Source of the DNA: Choristoneura fumiferana
Lineage: Eukaryota > Arthropoda > Insecta > Lepidoptera > Tortricidae
DNA: 64,000 nucleotides
Direction of reading: 5' to 3'
NCBI RefSeq assembly: GCF_025370935.1
Contig: NC_133485.1
Location: 2,557,934-2,621,933 of the forward strand
Below are positions 52,001 to 63,228 of the stretch, piece by piece. Position 1 is the stretch's first letter, and every line of letters begins with the position of its first letter. Under the pieces are notes generated by a model. It had not been told where the DNA came from, did not search any database, and saw only the letters and a program-made list of their open reading frames with translations. A program made the translations under genes and the position numbers.

Positions 52001-55000
52001 GGTACTAGGTACATAATAATAATAGAAAATTTGATATACCATCACAAAATATAAATTACAATATACCTACAGACAGATAACATTGAGTGTAGCAAAATGG
52101 AAATGCGACTCAGCGAGGTCGCTCGTTTTCAGTCTCCAACCAAACTAAAAAGTAACTGAACTGAACTGAACAGCATTACAATAAAGTATCCGGTACATAC
52201 CGTAAACTGCTTCAACTTTGCCCTCTGGCCCCAACATTGCCTGACTCGATTTAGAGTCGATAACTTAGCACCCTTTAGGTTTTAAAACTTTTATCTCCCC
52301 GTAATAATAATTCCCGTGTAGATAAAAGTTTTAAACCTATAAGAGTGCTAAGTTATCGACTCTAAATCAACTCAGGCAATGTTGGGGCCAGAGGGCAAAG
52401 TTGAAGCAGTTTACGGTACTTAATAATATTCATCAACATCACATACACACTGAGAACAAAAAATGCATTTAGAGGCTTTTAGACAAGCGATAAATGACAG
52501 GTCGTGTTTTTAAGTCATAGAACTCAAGAGACGCTGGATCTAATTTTCCTTCAGATCGATAAAAATAGGTTTTCAAATGAAGTGGCTGTAGCCCTGTAGT
52601 ACCTGGCGCCCCAGACAGCCACCCTGGTCCCCCCCCCCCCCATTACCCACCTACAAAATCATTCCAACCAGCCGATCATTCCAACTACAAAAAAAGCAAT
52701 AGAATACATATCTCTATCTTCTTGAGGCCCACGTCAAATTTAGATTATTAGAATGTCAAGTAGTAAAAGTTGACATTTGATTTGACGTATGTCATAAATT
52801 TAGGACTTTTAGGACATCGGGCCTTAGGAGGCTATTAGCGTCGAGGATACAAATTTTCTATGAAATATTTTCGATTTCTGGTCGGTGTATTTTGGTTAAT
52901 CCAGTCCTGCTTTGCACCATCTTGTATTTCGGCATGTGAAGGCTGAATGAATTTTTTACCTTCGTTACAAGGTACATAATAGTATTTTGTTTCTTTTAGA
53001 TTTATCTGTTGGAGCAAAAGACGAAATACAGCTGACCGAGGAAGACGCAAAGGAGTTGTTGTACATGAGTGACGTGGAACCCAACGAGGCGTGCATCCAC
53101 GCGCTGCTGAAGGGAGAGGCTTTGCTAGTGCTGTTTAAGATGATGGAGGGGGATTTCAGGAATTTTGTCAGTGAGTTACGAAATGTCCATACAATAAATG
53201 ACTCTTTATTGAACAGTAATACATAGTAAGCAGTACAGAAAACACTGGTATATTTAGAGATGTGCCAAGGTAAGCAATAGGCGGCATTATCGCTTCAGTG
53301 CTATCTCTTCCAGGTAACTTTTAGGTACAATAACAGAAGTAAGGATTTGATTAGGTGGTGCTTATTTAGATGATTAGCACATTTTAGCATTATCAGTAAT
53401 CCTATTACATTCAATCAACTAATTATACTTCAAAAATCCAATACTACACATACAATTACCTACTTAGCTACTTATATGATGCTAGCGGCCGGCTCGGCTT
53501 CGCACGGTTGTAGTTTTTGGCAAACGATGCTTTAAAATGTGTGTGAGTGCCCTTGTTTTTTTTTGAAAATTGTGCACGTGCGTGCTTTTTCTGAAAATAT
53601 TAAAACATTCATGAGAAGGAGCTCTCCTCGGGATTTCGGGATTTATACAGAGAATAGTAACATTGTATATAATATGTGCTTATATACTGAGGAAACGCCA
53701 GTAATACGGAGGTGTTTCCAGGGCTGATGCGCCATGCCTTGTACGAAGAAATTCCGGTGCCCAAAGAAGACGAACCTCCCGAGAAGCAGCTCCCCCCCAT
53801 CCCCGCCTACGAACGCTATGCCACCATCAGCAAAAGTGCGCGCGAGGTCCGCCGAGACCGGTACAATGCCAGGATGGAAAAACTGGTTAGTGGTTAAATC
53901 AAACACAAGAAGGTAACTGAAAGGAGGATGTTCTATCTGAAAAAGAAGATCTCGTTTCCATGGAAAGCGTCCTGACCTGATATAGCGGCCATAATACAGC
54001 CGTGAATGACGTCACTATCATTGTTGATGTAAACAATTTTGTACTGTTCATATGCGGCCGTTATTATGACGACACACTATCCTCAGAAACTATGGCATCG
54101 CTTTAAAAATCCAAGAACCGAAACTAAGTCAACTCAGTTACAGAAAGAATGCACGTGAGTCCATGACCTATATTTCTATCACTTACCTTGATCTTCAGCT
54201 CTCCTCCAATCCCTGTCTGCTGCCTTACCAATATCATCACTCTTCAAGCTTCTACACTATGTTTACCGTCACGTGGTCTCCTCTCAAGAACCAGTCTGCT
54301 CAAACGGTTATCAGTTCTGAGACATGTTTTTTTTTTAAATACATATACGAGGGGGAAAACGAGCATGCGGGTCAACTGATGCGAAGCTACCACCACCGCC
54401 CATGGACACCTGTCAACACAAAGGGTATCACAGGTGCGTTGCCGGCCCTTTAAGAGACTGATAGGCTCGTTCACCTGACCCCCGACCCGGTCCACCCCCC
54501 CCCCCCTCCGGCGGCCGGTGCCTTGTTCGGGGACAAAGGCTTCGACCACTTTATATAAGTAGAACTGTAGGGCTACTACGAAACTCGAAGTTCGTGTCGT
54601 GCGGTCCCTCTCGCTCTCGTACTAAATAGTATAAGTGTCCGAGGGACCGCACGACCCGAACTTCGAGTTTCGTAGTAGCCCTGCTGTTTGTCCTAATTGA
54701 ATGATTTATTTCTCCATGTAACTCAATGAAGTAAAATAAATATTTTTTATGATTATTATTTGTTTAGTTCTCTCCATAGCTGGCCGAGAAACTTAAAGTA
54801 CATCAGCCAAATATGTGGTCTACCACCCTAAAGTTGATAATCGTTTGCATGTCATAACAATAATGCCAATAGACGTGTAACTTGAAAGTTCGATAAAATT
54901 GATAGACCACTTATTTAGCTGATGGTACCGTAAACTGCTTCAACTTTGCCCTCTGGCCCCAACATTGCCTGATTCGATTTAGAGTCGATAACTAGCACCC

Positions 55001-58000
55001 TTCTAGGTTTTTAAACTTTTATCCCCCCGTAATAATAATTCCCGTGTATATAAAAGTTGAAAACCTATAAGAGTGCTAAGTTATCGACTCTAAATCGAAT
55101 AAGGCAATGTTGGGGCCAGAGGGCAAAGTTGAAGCAGTTTACGGTAGCTTTACTTTTCAGCAACAAGAGAGGGAGGAACGTGAGCGGCTGGCAGCGGAGA
55201 GGGCGCGACTGGCACGGGAAGCTGAAGAGGAGCGGCTGGCTGAGGAAAAGCAGCGTAAGGATGACGAGCGCATGGCACGCCTGGCTGCCGGGGTAAGCTT
55301 GAACTTTGAACTTTTAAAGGGAATTCCACGGTGGAACAGCTCGCAAAGCACATTGTGGCAGTCCGCACAAGGACGTAATTTATTTTTGTATGACATTTTC
55401 TTGTGCCATATCAAGAATTTTATTTATTTATTTTATTTTATTTATTTATTTTAAGAACACACACAGTCATACAAGATACAATGATGATGAGATGTATGAG
55501 TATACAAGTAAACCAAAAACAATATAAAGACCTCGAGGTTCATAAATATTCATAGGTACTAGAAGTTATTTAAAACTAATTGAGTAAGTACTTAAATAAA
55601 TCAAAAAAAAGGTTAAGATTAAGGTTTAAATTAATTTCTAAAAAAGTCCTGTGTCCGTCAACGTGTTAAGTTAGCATCTTTAACCTATTCTGTCTGTGTG
55701 TGTGTGTTGGTCATTGCTGACCAAAGGTCTCCCGTGTCCTCTTCTATATGTTGGCATAAAATGATAGTGATGGTTTCCCTTAGCTGCCTGCGTCTCCCGA
55801 GCCTGAGCCGATGACGGAAGAAGAGCAGCTGCAAGGGGAAGAGTTGGAAAAGACAGAAACTGAAGCTACTGGAGAAACCGCAGCACAGGCAAGAACATAA
55901 CACAAAATTAATCATAGCTCTCACTGTATTACGGATTCTACTTATAATTGCGACTTCAAAACTTGTAGAGGTTCTGAATTCGATTCTGTCTTTATATATA
56001 TATATTTTTATGGCTTTCACACCCTTATTTATATTTTATGTCTATCGAAATTTATATTTTTGTTTGAAAGACTGTACAGTCTAATAATTTGATTCATGAC
56101 CCACAGTAGAACGTTATTAAATATCATAATATCGGGGTTTTGTACTAATGAAGAATATTGTAATAAAATGTTTGATTTAATAACCGTTCTGAACTATTCG
56201 GAATTGTCTCCTTATTTAACGCTTTTCGTTTGGTTCCATTTGAATTTAACGACAAAAAATGATCCCCAAAAATCCTTGCCCATCCCGCCCGAAGGCCAAA
56301 GGATCTTTGTTAAAATTATTTCTGATACATTTAAGTCTCGTTAACCATTGCATTCCTGACATTATTGTAATTTTAATTTAATTTAAATTTTATGAGAAGC
56401 TTTTTTGAATTTTAATTGTTTTATTGCTTTTTTATTATTTTATTCAATTTTAACATTTTGTGACATTCAATTGTTTTCCAATTTAATCTTTTGTATATTC
56501 TTGACAATTTCAGTATAAATTCTCGTAACTTTGACATGTACAAACTATGATGTAATTTTATACTGAATGAATAAATAATCTAATCTAATCTAATCATTTG
56601 ACATCTGTTTAGGTGGAAGAAGAAGACTTGGAAGTAGAAGAGGATTTCCACTCGGACGTAGAGATAGAGGGAGAAGAGTATATACCTCCTGGGGGTCTCT
56701 TCGTCCCTGGATTCTACTCCCCGTCAAACGATCTGGCCAAATCTAATGCACTCAAGCACTTTTATCCTAAGGTCCTATCCCTGCACCGTATATTACATTA
56801 TAGTAGAGTTCTCAATTTTTTTCACTTTGCAGCGCAAGTACGTAAAGTACTAAATAAATAAATAAATATCACGGGACAATTCACACCAATTGACCTAGTC
56901 CCAAAGTAAGCTTAGCAAAGCTTGTGTTATGGGTACTAAGCAACGGATAAATATAATTATATAGATAGATACATACTTAAATACATAGTAAACACCCAAG
57001 ACCCGAGAACAAACATTCGTATTTTTCATACAAATAACTGCCCCGACACGGGAATCGAACCCGGGACCTCAAGCTTCGTAGTCAGGTTCTTTAACCACTA
57101 GGCCATCTGGTCGTCTACATGTATGTATACATCCCCTAATAAGATGTAATAAGCTTGGGCTGTAGTTCCCACGCAGGCTCAGTGTGGATAATGGGAACTT
57201 CAAGACGCACCATTGAATTTCTGCGTAAGTGTGTTACAGGTTTCTTAACCTATGATGTTTTCGTTCACCGTAAATGTCATGCTAAATTTCAAGTATTGTG
57301 TAGGTACCTAATTTTGCACAATAATTAATATAATTAATTATTAATAATTAATTGATAATAAGCGTTTGAACTCTTTAGATCATGGTTTCTTACACTTTTT
57401 GCAGTCACGGACCACTTTCACAATTAAAAAAATCCCACGTACCACTATCAAAAAATATTTTTAGAAATTTCCTTACAAATATGTTTACAGACTGACCCAC
57501 TGGAGATCTCTGTCCGTGGACTCCACTTAAATAACCTAACCATAAAATTTTATTTTTAATACAAGCCTTTTTTGCTGACTGTACTTTTTGTTGACTGTAC
57601 TTGCATTGTCACCCAAACTACATTTGTATACCAAATTTCAAGTCGATGCTATTAACCGTTGAAGAGTTCCGTCCTGCGGAGTTGATCCTGGCGGGACTAC
57701 CAGGATGTCACTACTAGATTATTTATTGTATTGTCACGCAATTCACATAGGTATTCCTTTCAAGTCAATCTGACTACTGGAAGTTGGTCAAATTGAACTA
57801 GCCAGATTTGATTACAGACAGACAGACAACGGGACAGGTGAAACTAAATAAAAGCTTGTAAAAAGAAACCCTGCTCTAGAGGCCCGCACTATACCACTAA
57901 GCTCTCATGGCTTTTACATCTACCTAATGATAATATGGTGACTGCAGGTGGTGTCGCAGTTGACGTCAATCGAATCGGAGCACCTTCCGCCGCACGTGCT

Positions 58001-61000
58001 CGTCATGTTCCACATCGACAAACGACACGACGTAAAGGAGATCATGACGCTGTATCCTGATGAAATGCTCAGTGTATGGTGAAAATGTTATCCTCATTGG
58101 CATACCTAGGGTTATTTTTCAGACGTCTGGCCCCTGACATGCCTTAGCCGATGTGATAAAGTAGTCGACACTTAATTGGTAGCACAACATCGTGGGCTGG
58201 GCACTAGACCATGCTGGGGTGGGCACTTCGGAGCGATTATCAGTTCGATTGGTATCCAGATATTGCACTAACTACACACCTACTAAGAGTAGGAAGGAGA
58301 TGGGAATGATTTATTCTAGTATAATATTCTACCTATCAAGAACTAATTCTTTTTATAATAGTAGGTATTTAACCTTTTCGCCGCCACGTCAAATTCAAAA
58401 GACATCACCCATACGCCAGGCTTCTATATTGCAATGCCTAAAATTGTACCTGGACGTATATATAGGTCGTTGGCGTGGAACCTGCAGTCGTTGTCGTTGG
58501 TGTCGAAAAGGTTAATACGTATACTAAAAAAGCTTTTATACACTGGGTATACCCCTGGGCTTGTTTGCTGCATGTTCGTAAGTCCGTAACCTACGTGCGT
58601 AAGAAAAAGCCTTTAGATTATTTTTCTACAGCGCTTGTAAATACTGTTAAATTTGCATTTTGCAGGTAGGCGTGTTCGTTGGGGACGATATCCACACCGC
58701 GGAACACCTCGCTTACTCCATCAAGCAGTACGATACGTTGGACAGGCCGCGGAGACAGTAAAAACCTTGTCCATTTTACTCACGCTTTAAGATCAGAGCT
58801 GACCCTTGGAGCGGTTGCTTTAACAATCCTACGATTTGAATTACACTCTCATTCGGGCGTCACTTCATCCACCCATCATTCTGTAGCTGTATTGCCTCAT
58901 GTTCTGGAGTACCTACTCGTGATCGCATTTTACCTGCACCCGCGCCTGCAGGCTCGCGAAATGCATCCGTGCTGGCTAGCGTAGGCCCCAAAAATGTTTT
59001 AATTTGCTAGTACTTACTTAGCTGAATAAGTTATTATGCATAATTTAAAAAAAAATACTGAATTTTAGACACTCATTTTGGCCAAAAAGTCCAAGAAGTC
59101 ACTATTTACCTCCTTTGATACTTACCATAACTCGGATAGGGAAAATCGTCAATTACTGACCACCGTTTAATAACTGACCACCTTACATTAAAATGAATTC
59201 TAGTCGCCTATAACCGAGTTTATTTTAGTATAAGGTGTCTATTACTGGGCACCCGTCAATAACTGGCCACCTTATACTAAAATTAATTCTGGTCACCTAT
59301 AAAATTATAATGCATTTTTAGTATAAGATGGCCAGTTATTGAAAAGTGGCCAGTAATTGACGATTTACCCTACCATACATTTCTCCAGCAAAGACCGGCT
59401 AGCGATCATGGTGTCCCGCAAGCGCAGTCTTCCGCTGCTGCAGCTGGCGGGTCTGAACCCTTGCTACATCAGCAGTGACGTGGCCTCCGGCGAGAGGGAC
59501 TGCCTCACGCTGTTCCCCGTCGGCTACGGCGATGACTTCGAGGAGGAAGAGAGCATTGTCGAGGAAGAGGAAAAGGTCAGGCAGACTTGTTTCTGTTAAA
59601 TGTATCGTATTCGTACATAACTAGTCTAACTAGAACATATTGAAGCAACCAAGAACAGTAGCTGGGCCCGCAATTAACTTGGTATCTTTCCGTAATGCGT
59701 ACTTCACTGGGTGCACCAAGCCCGTAATTATAGCTAATGTATATAAATGGCCTGATGGCCGATGGGGTCAGAAGGTTCTCGAATGGCGTCCGCGGACCGG
59801 GAGACGAGCTGTCGGTAGGCCTCCAACAAGATGGAGTGACGACCTGGTTAAGATCGCGGCATCGTGGATGCGAAAAGCACAAAACCGGTCTTAGTGGAGA
59901 GACTTGGGGGAGGCCTATGTCCAGCAGTGGACGTCTTTCGGCTGACATGATAATAATAATAATAAAACTTTATTGCCATGCTAGTTACATTACAAAAAAA
60001 GATGAAGACAAATAAAACAAAAACTTAAAAACTAATCTTGGCAATAGGTACCGGTCTCAGCATATGCTGAAGATAAATTCAGCGCTGATTTTCAGCCCGG
60101 CCCTTCTGGCAAGGGTGGCCACAACCATATTAAATACATAAAAATACATATTTCCGTTTGTGACAATTTTTAAATCCTGAATCCTTATCTTTAAATCCTG
60201 TATTGTGTGTGTTATCCATATTCTGTGTTAATCGTGTGGTATGATCGTGAGTCGTGTTGTTTTTGTGAATTGTGATGATTTGTTCCGCAAAAAAAAGGAA
60301 ACCCATAAGTTGGGGAAGTAAATTTTCCGAAGCTCGATATATCTCTCTGCTTGCTAGTGATTTTTTTTAATTATTATGAAATTAAAGATTTTTTATTTAT
60401 TTATTATTGTGTTTCATGATAAATTAACAATATTTTTTCAAATCAAAATTTCGTCGCCTACTTGTAAAAATCCATTAAAAAATAGATACCTACTATCAAT
60501 GATTGACAAAATAAATAATTTATAACAAAGAAACCTTAGATTAAAAAAATATTAGAAGACATGAAAAAGGTTTTATGATTTTAAAGAGAAAATACTAAGT
60601 ACTTATTTCTTCTACCACTTACTTCTTAATTAAGCAACATCACTATTTTAGCTTGTCCCCAAACTGAGCGTTATATAACTGGGTTTACCCAGGCGGGGGG
60701 AGCGCCTTCACCCTTTTGTAGTAGGTAGGTATTCCATGGTCCGCATGAAGCTTCGAATGTTCGTTTCATCTTTCATAATGGGAATTGCTAATTTCCGGTT
60801 AGATACAACCTTCTTCAAGGCTAGAGTGAATAATTGTGATATTTCTGTTTTAGGAAGAACCACCACCGCCGCCAGAACCAGAACCAGATGTAAGTACTGA
60901 AAGCACTTTACTTTACAGCTATTCAAACGAGTTAAGGCTTCTGATTTTTACATAGGTATATTTTTTATCAGCTCTGTCGGCGAACCTAGGTACTTTAGAC

Positions 61001-61509
61001 CTATGTATTTATTGTATATACATGAAACACGCTAAATTACTGCTAAGTATCTGTATATATACTTAACAAAAAAGCTCGAAGCGAAATTTATACTTTAAAG
61101 AAATCTCTTCAAGGTAACCTTTGAGCAATTTACAGGGTATCAGAAGCAAGCGACACGCAAAGAAAATCTAAAATTAATCTAAATAGAGTAGTACCTACTT
61201 AGTACCTAATTACATTGAAAATGGTCGAAAGCTCTCGAGTGGAGACCACGGATCGGTACCTACGTTGGTATTATACGTGCCGTCGATTTTAAACAAGGTG
61301 CACTCAAGTCCCTAGAGCGGTGACTGACGCCAGACTAGTATCCACATTATTTATTTATGGTGCCTTGTCCATAAAAAAATATTGATGTTCATTCTATCAC
61401 CTACTATACTTTTTTTTACTAAGTTCTTTAAAATCGTTGTTTGTTTTTTCAGGCACAGCCAGCAGGGGACGGTGAAGGGGATGCACCAAAGGAAGAAGAC
61501 GAAGACTAG
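48989..61509 (+). CDS. Thioredoxin-domain protein, TXNDC3/TXNDC6 (NME8) type, 15 exons
   Basis: 615 aa when 15 exons are joined; every phase matches. Thioredoxin fold at about 10-125, with VYSEFCGPCLAAG (redox CGPC at 40-43, Phe instead of the usual Trp), PVFLFIVEGKL and MFGANG. Then a coiled coil (about 141-175), alpha/beta segments near 180-320 and 451-560 that may be divergent nucleoside-diphosphate-kinase folds, a long E/R/A coiled coil (about 319-362), and an acidic, proline-rich C-terminus ending KEEDED. Family members of this build (NME8/TXNDC3, sea urchin IC1) sit in sperm and ciliary outer dynein arms. I see no NDK catalytic NxxHGSDS motif, so kinase activity is unlikely. One intron uses a GC donor. 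Variant poly(A) signal ATTAAA at 61634. Confidence 0.85.
49391..49494 (+). CDS. Thioredoxin-protein exon 2 (CGPC)
   Basis: Acceptor attattaag, donor AAG|gtaatc; phase 1 to 0. Holds the redox motif EFCGPC and AIRKGKLEIGQENIAMVK, the 'VDVYS.WCGPC' region of the TXNDC3/6 family. Confidence 0.9.
49692..49763 (+). CDS. Thioredoxin-protein exon 3
   Basis: Acceptor ttttccag, donor GTG|gtgggt; 72 nt, phase 0. Encodes FKNKSEPVFLFIV, the cis-proline strand of thioredoxin. Confidence 0.88.
49797..49999 (-). mobile_element. Repeat family A, truncated copy in intron 3
   Basis: T-run then gtttgacggatggcaaacga to ccgaaacacaacagtgcaag; minus orientation. Confidence 0.82.
50420..50569 (+). CDS. Thioredoxin-protein exon 4
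   Basis: Acceptor cacacag, donor TCC|gtgagt; 150 nt, phase 0. Ends the thioredoxin fold (GKLTRAMFGANGIDL) and starts a charged helix. Confidence 0.9.
50814..50942. repeat. Palindromic MITE 'GGGCTACTACGAA'
   Basis: Copy in the reverse central orientation (ctctcgctctcgtattaaat). Confidence 0.88.
51306..51522. repeat. 217 bp palindromic MITE, copy 1
   Basis: Ends CCGTAAACTGCTTCAACTTT and its reverse complement, flanked by TA on both sides. Nearly self-complementary over its whole length. It ends 23 bp before exon 5. Two other copies of exactly the same length lie in later introns of this gene. Confidence 0.92.
51546..51744 (+). CDS. Thioredoxin-protein exon 5
   Basis: Acceptor aattacag, donor TTGA|gtaagt; 199 nt, phase 0 to 1. 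Coiled coil (RKLEQESREAEERLRIL), then a conserved-looking VALLNFIMFWPHCHQAHYDL. Confidence 0.9.
51845..52015 (+). repeat. Interspersed repeat 'ggaaacggctccaacgattt', copy 2
   Basis: Same family as 47690-47860. Confidence 0.7.
52200..52416. repeat. 217 bp palindromic MITE, copy 2
   Basis: Same element as at 51306, TA on both sides, exactly 217 bp. Mid-intron, so not next to a splice site. Confidence 0.92.
53000..53170 (+). CDS. Thioredoxin-protein exon 6
   Basis: Acceptor cttttag, donor GTCA|gtgagt; 171 nt, phase 1 to 1. Encodes IQLTEEDAKELLYMSDV and GEALLVLFKMMEGDF. Confidence 0.9.
53722..53885 (+). CDS. Thioredoxin-protein exon 7
   Basis: Acceptor tttccag, donor CTG|gttagt; 164 nt, phase 1 to 0. 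Encodes LMRHALYEEIPVPKEDEPP and a basic helix. Confidence 0.9.
54340..54555. repeat. Retroelement-like repeat
   Basis: Shares gtatcacaggtgcgttgccg and gagactgataggctcgttc with about 23935-24020; T-run at its left suggests a minus-strand tail. Confidence 0.55.
54566..54685. repeat. Palindromic MITE 'GGGCTACTACGAA'
   Basis: Near-perfect copy in intron 7 of the thioredoxin gene. Confidence 0.9.
54928..55144. repeat. 217 bp palindromic MITE, copy 3
   Basis: Same element, TA on both sides, 217 bp. It ends only 16 bp before exon 8, so the branch point of this intron must lie in or at the edge of the element. Confidence 0.92.
55161..55292 (+). CDS. Thioredoxin-protein exon 8 (coiled coil)
   Basis: Acceptor cttttcag, donor GGG|gtaagc; 132 nt, phase 0. 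Encodes a continuous E/R/A-rich coiled coil (REERERLAAERARLAREAEE). Confidence 0.9.
55784..55888 (+). CDS. Thioredoxin-protein exon 9 (GC donor)
   Basis: Acceptor cccttag; donor CAG|gcaaga, a GC donor with otherwise ideal context; 105 nt, phase 0. Acidic and proline-rich (ASPEPEPMTEEEQLQ). Reading on would stop after three codons. Confidence 0.85.
56613..56771 (+). CDS. Thioredoxin-protein exon 10
   Basis: Acceptor ctgtttag, donor AAG|gtccta; 159 nt, phase 0. Acidic start (EEEDLEVEED), then YIPPGGLFVPGFYSPSNDLA. Confidence 0.88.
56855..57117 (-). mobile_element. tRNA-derived SINE
   Basis: Second copy of the 9640-9900 SINE, with gggaatcgaacccgggacct on plus. Confidence 0.82.
57948..58073 (+). 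CDS. Thioredoxin-protein exon 11
   Basis: Acceptor actgcag, donor AGT|gtatgg; 126 nt, phase 0. Encodes LPPHVLVMFHIDKRHDVKEI. Confidence 0.88.
58369..58515. mobile_element. TTAA-flanked MITE
   Basis: ttaaccttttcgccgcca and tgtcgaaaaggttaa as ends; same end motif as the element at 26197. Confidence 0.7.
58666..58757 (+). CDS. Thioredoxin-protein exon 12
   Basis: Acceptor tttgcag, donor AGACA|gtaaaa; 92 nt, phase 0 to 2. Encodes VGVFVGDDIHTAEHLAYSIK. Missing this donor would give TAA at once. Confidence 0.85.
59139..59374. repeat. Fold-back repeat before exon 13
   Basis: Ends gggaaaatcgtcaattactg and cagtaattgacgatttaccc are near-perfect inverted repeats, with internal gaccacc/ggccacc inverted units. 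The element stops about 15-18 bp before exon 13. Confidence 0.8.
59389..59575 (+). CDS. Thioredoxin-protein exon 13
   Basis: Acceptor tctccag, donor AAG|gtcagg; 187 nt, phase 2 to 0. Encodes RLAIMVSRKRSLPLLQLAGL and an acidic end (DDFEEEESIVEEEE). Confidence 0.9.
59730..59945 (+). mobile_element. RTE-type LINE, ORF2 C-terminal fragment
   Basis: Encodes WRPRTGRRAVGRPPTRWSDD and RKAQNRS followed by gggggaggcctatgtccagc, the 3' end of many lepidopteran RTE/BovB-like LINEs. 5'-truncated. Confidence 0.75.
60854..60889 (+). CDS. Thioredoxin-protein exon 14 (36 bp micro-exon)
   Basis: Acceptor gttttag, donor GAT|gtaagt; 12 codons, EEPPPPPEPEPD. In frame with both neighbours, and its composition continues the acidic tail. 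Confidence 0.78.
61453..61509 (+). CDS. Thioredoxin-protein exon 15
   Basis: Acceptor tttttcag; 18 codons AQPAGDGEGDAPKEEDED and stop TAG. Confidence 0.85.
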   Translation, partial: AQPAGDGEGDAPKEEDED

Positions 61510-62958
61510 AGTATATAACTATAATTATAAAAAATATGTTTTGTTTAATCTACAACAATTACCTAACAGCTACACAGTACTCGTGTAAGCTCATTTTATA
61601 CGACATAATATATTATGTTAGTTTTAGTTATGAATTAAATATTTCCATTATTATTATTATTACTCGTTAGTTAATATTATTTATATTTAGAAATTAAATA
61701 GGTACTTAAAAAAAAGTGTTTTTTTTTCGCTTTTTTGGGCAAAGGTCAAAACAAAATTCGATGAGATGAGGTTCCTAACATGGCCCAAAATTTCTATGGA
61801 CTAAAATTTGCTCAAGCGTTCCGGCGTGAATGATTACACGCAAAGCTACATGAAAACTGAATGCATAAAAGGAGAATGAATGAAATTAATGATTGAATGA
61901 AAAAATCCCGCTGTCATTACATGACAAGTTCTTGTGTGCGTGACCTCAACTCTGGTGGCAGTACCTATTCTAAATATATACGTGTAAATATAACAAAATC
62001 GGATTACCATTTATAACTTAAGAACGGCTGGACAGATTCTGATGAAATTTAGTATGGAAGTAGCTGACACCCTGGATAAGTACGGGTCGATCAACTTTTT
62101 TTGTCACTCTTTGCTATAGTTACGGTCTCCTGAGTCACTCTTTAAACCGTAAGTTTGTAGGATTAAATTTTTCCAAACATGTATTTTTGTGGTAGTTTTA
62201 AACCCCTTTTACAATTGGTCATCTAATAAGCATGTTAGTATAATGTGACACAACATTTCTTCTATTAAACTGATCCCCTCGCTGATGGGACAGAATAACA
62301 ACAAGAAATAGGTAGTTCTTTGATAAAAAGTAGCTTGTAACTACTTTTTACCCCACAACGCAAAAAGACAAAAATTGTGAAAACGATTGGTTTCAATCAA
62401 TGATATTACATTATAAACAGGGATATGAAATATCATTGGCCTCAATCAGTCCAGATCATTTGGTCAATTGTGCACCATCTCAATGCAATGACATGCCAAA
62501 GTTCTTATAAATGGTGTTACTAACCCGACTTTGTCGTATTTATTAGATTATCCTACTTAATAAACTAGTATTTAATTTTTTTTTTATTAATTTTATCATG
62601 TGAATAAAATCCTAAATTAAAAGTTTAGCTAAAAGAACAAGACATTCATTATCCGTTCGGCGGTATGAAGTTCGCCTGGTCATTCTGTTCAGCTAGTTTC
62701 TAAAGCCACTTTAAGCCATGTAAGCCATCTAGCCACGAGTTTTCAAATCGGTTCGTCATCATCATCATCAAAGCCACGTTTACACTTAGTGCTCTGAACA
62801 AACATTTGATTTGAGTAATTGCTGTTCTGCCGAGGTACGCTGTAAAAAGCAAACATCTGTTTCCATGTACCGAACGAACGAACGATTGTTCGCTTAGAAC
62901 TGTTCAGAACACTAAGTGAAAATGCAGCTTTAAGTGCGTAAACTTTCTCTTACCCAAG
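61510..62958. other. Spacer after the thioredoxin gene
   Basis: 3' UTR with ATTAAA at 61634, then AT-rich DNA. A palindromic MITE lies at about 62770-62932 (cgtttacacttagtgctctg against agaacactaagtg). No gene seen. Confidence 0.55.
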
Positions 62959-63157
62959 CTACCTCAAGCATCTTCGGCTTATTTCCATGTAGTTCGCCAA
63001 ATTAACCCTATCATAGGCTAAGGGGTCGCAGTCGGGCTCAGGCATCTTTGTACACTCGGTCTCGCAGCGCTCCTTGGTGAGGAAGTTGTTCCCGTTGCCG
63101 CCGCAGCCGCTGTAGGGGAACTCAACGCACTCGTCTTTGAACGGGTTGTAGGCGAAC
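62959..63157 (-). CDS. Kunitz-domain gene, 3' exon (partial)
   Basis: Minus-strand acceptor gttctag at 63158-63159, then the second part of a Kunitz domain: RFAYNPFKDECVEFPYSGC, GGNGNNF and RCETEC, with a tail holding two more cysteines (PDCDP, RRCL) and stop at 62959. The exon starts in phase 2 at the same domain position as in the plus-strand Kunitz gene. The part with the first two cysteines and any signal peptide is upstream (above 63157) and not recognised here. A short run of the same frame up to 63228 is probably intron. Confidence 0.8.
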
Positions 63158-63228
63158 CTAGAACGTTGTTGATCTGTCATACAGGTCTTCCTAGTGCGGA
63201 CACCAGGCTCTCCCACCGGCCGGTACAA

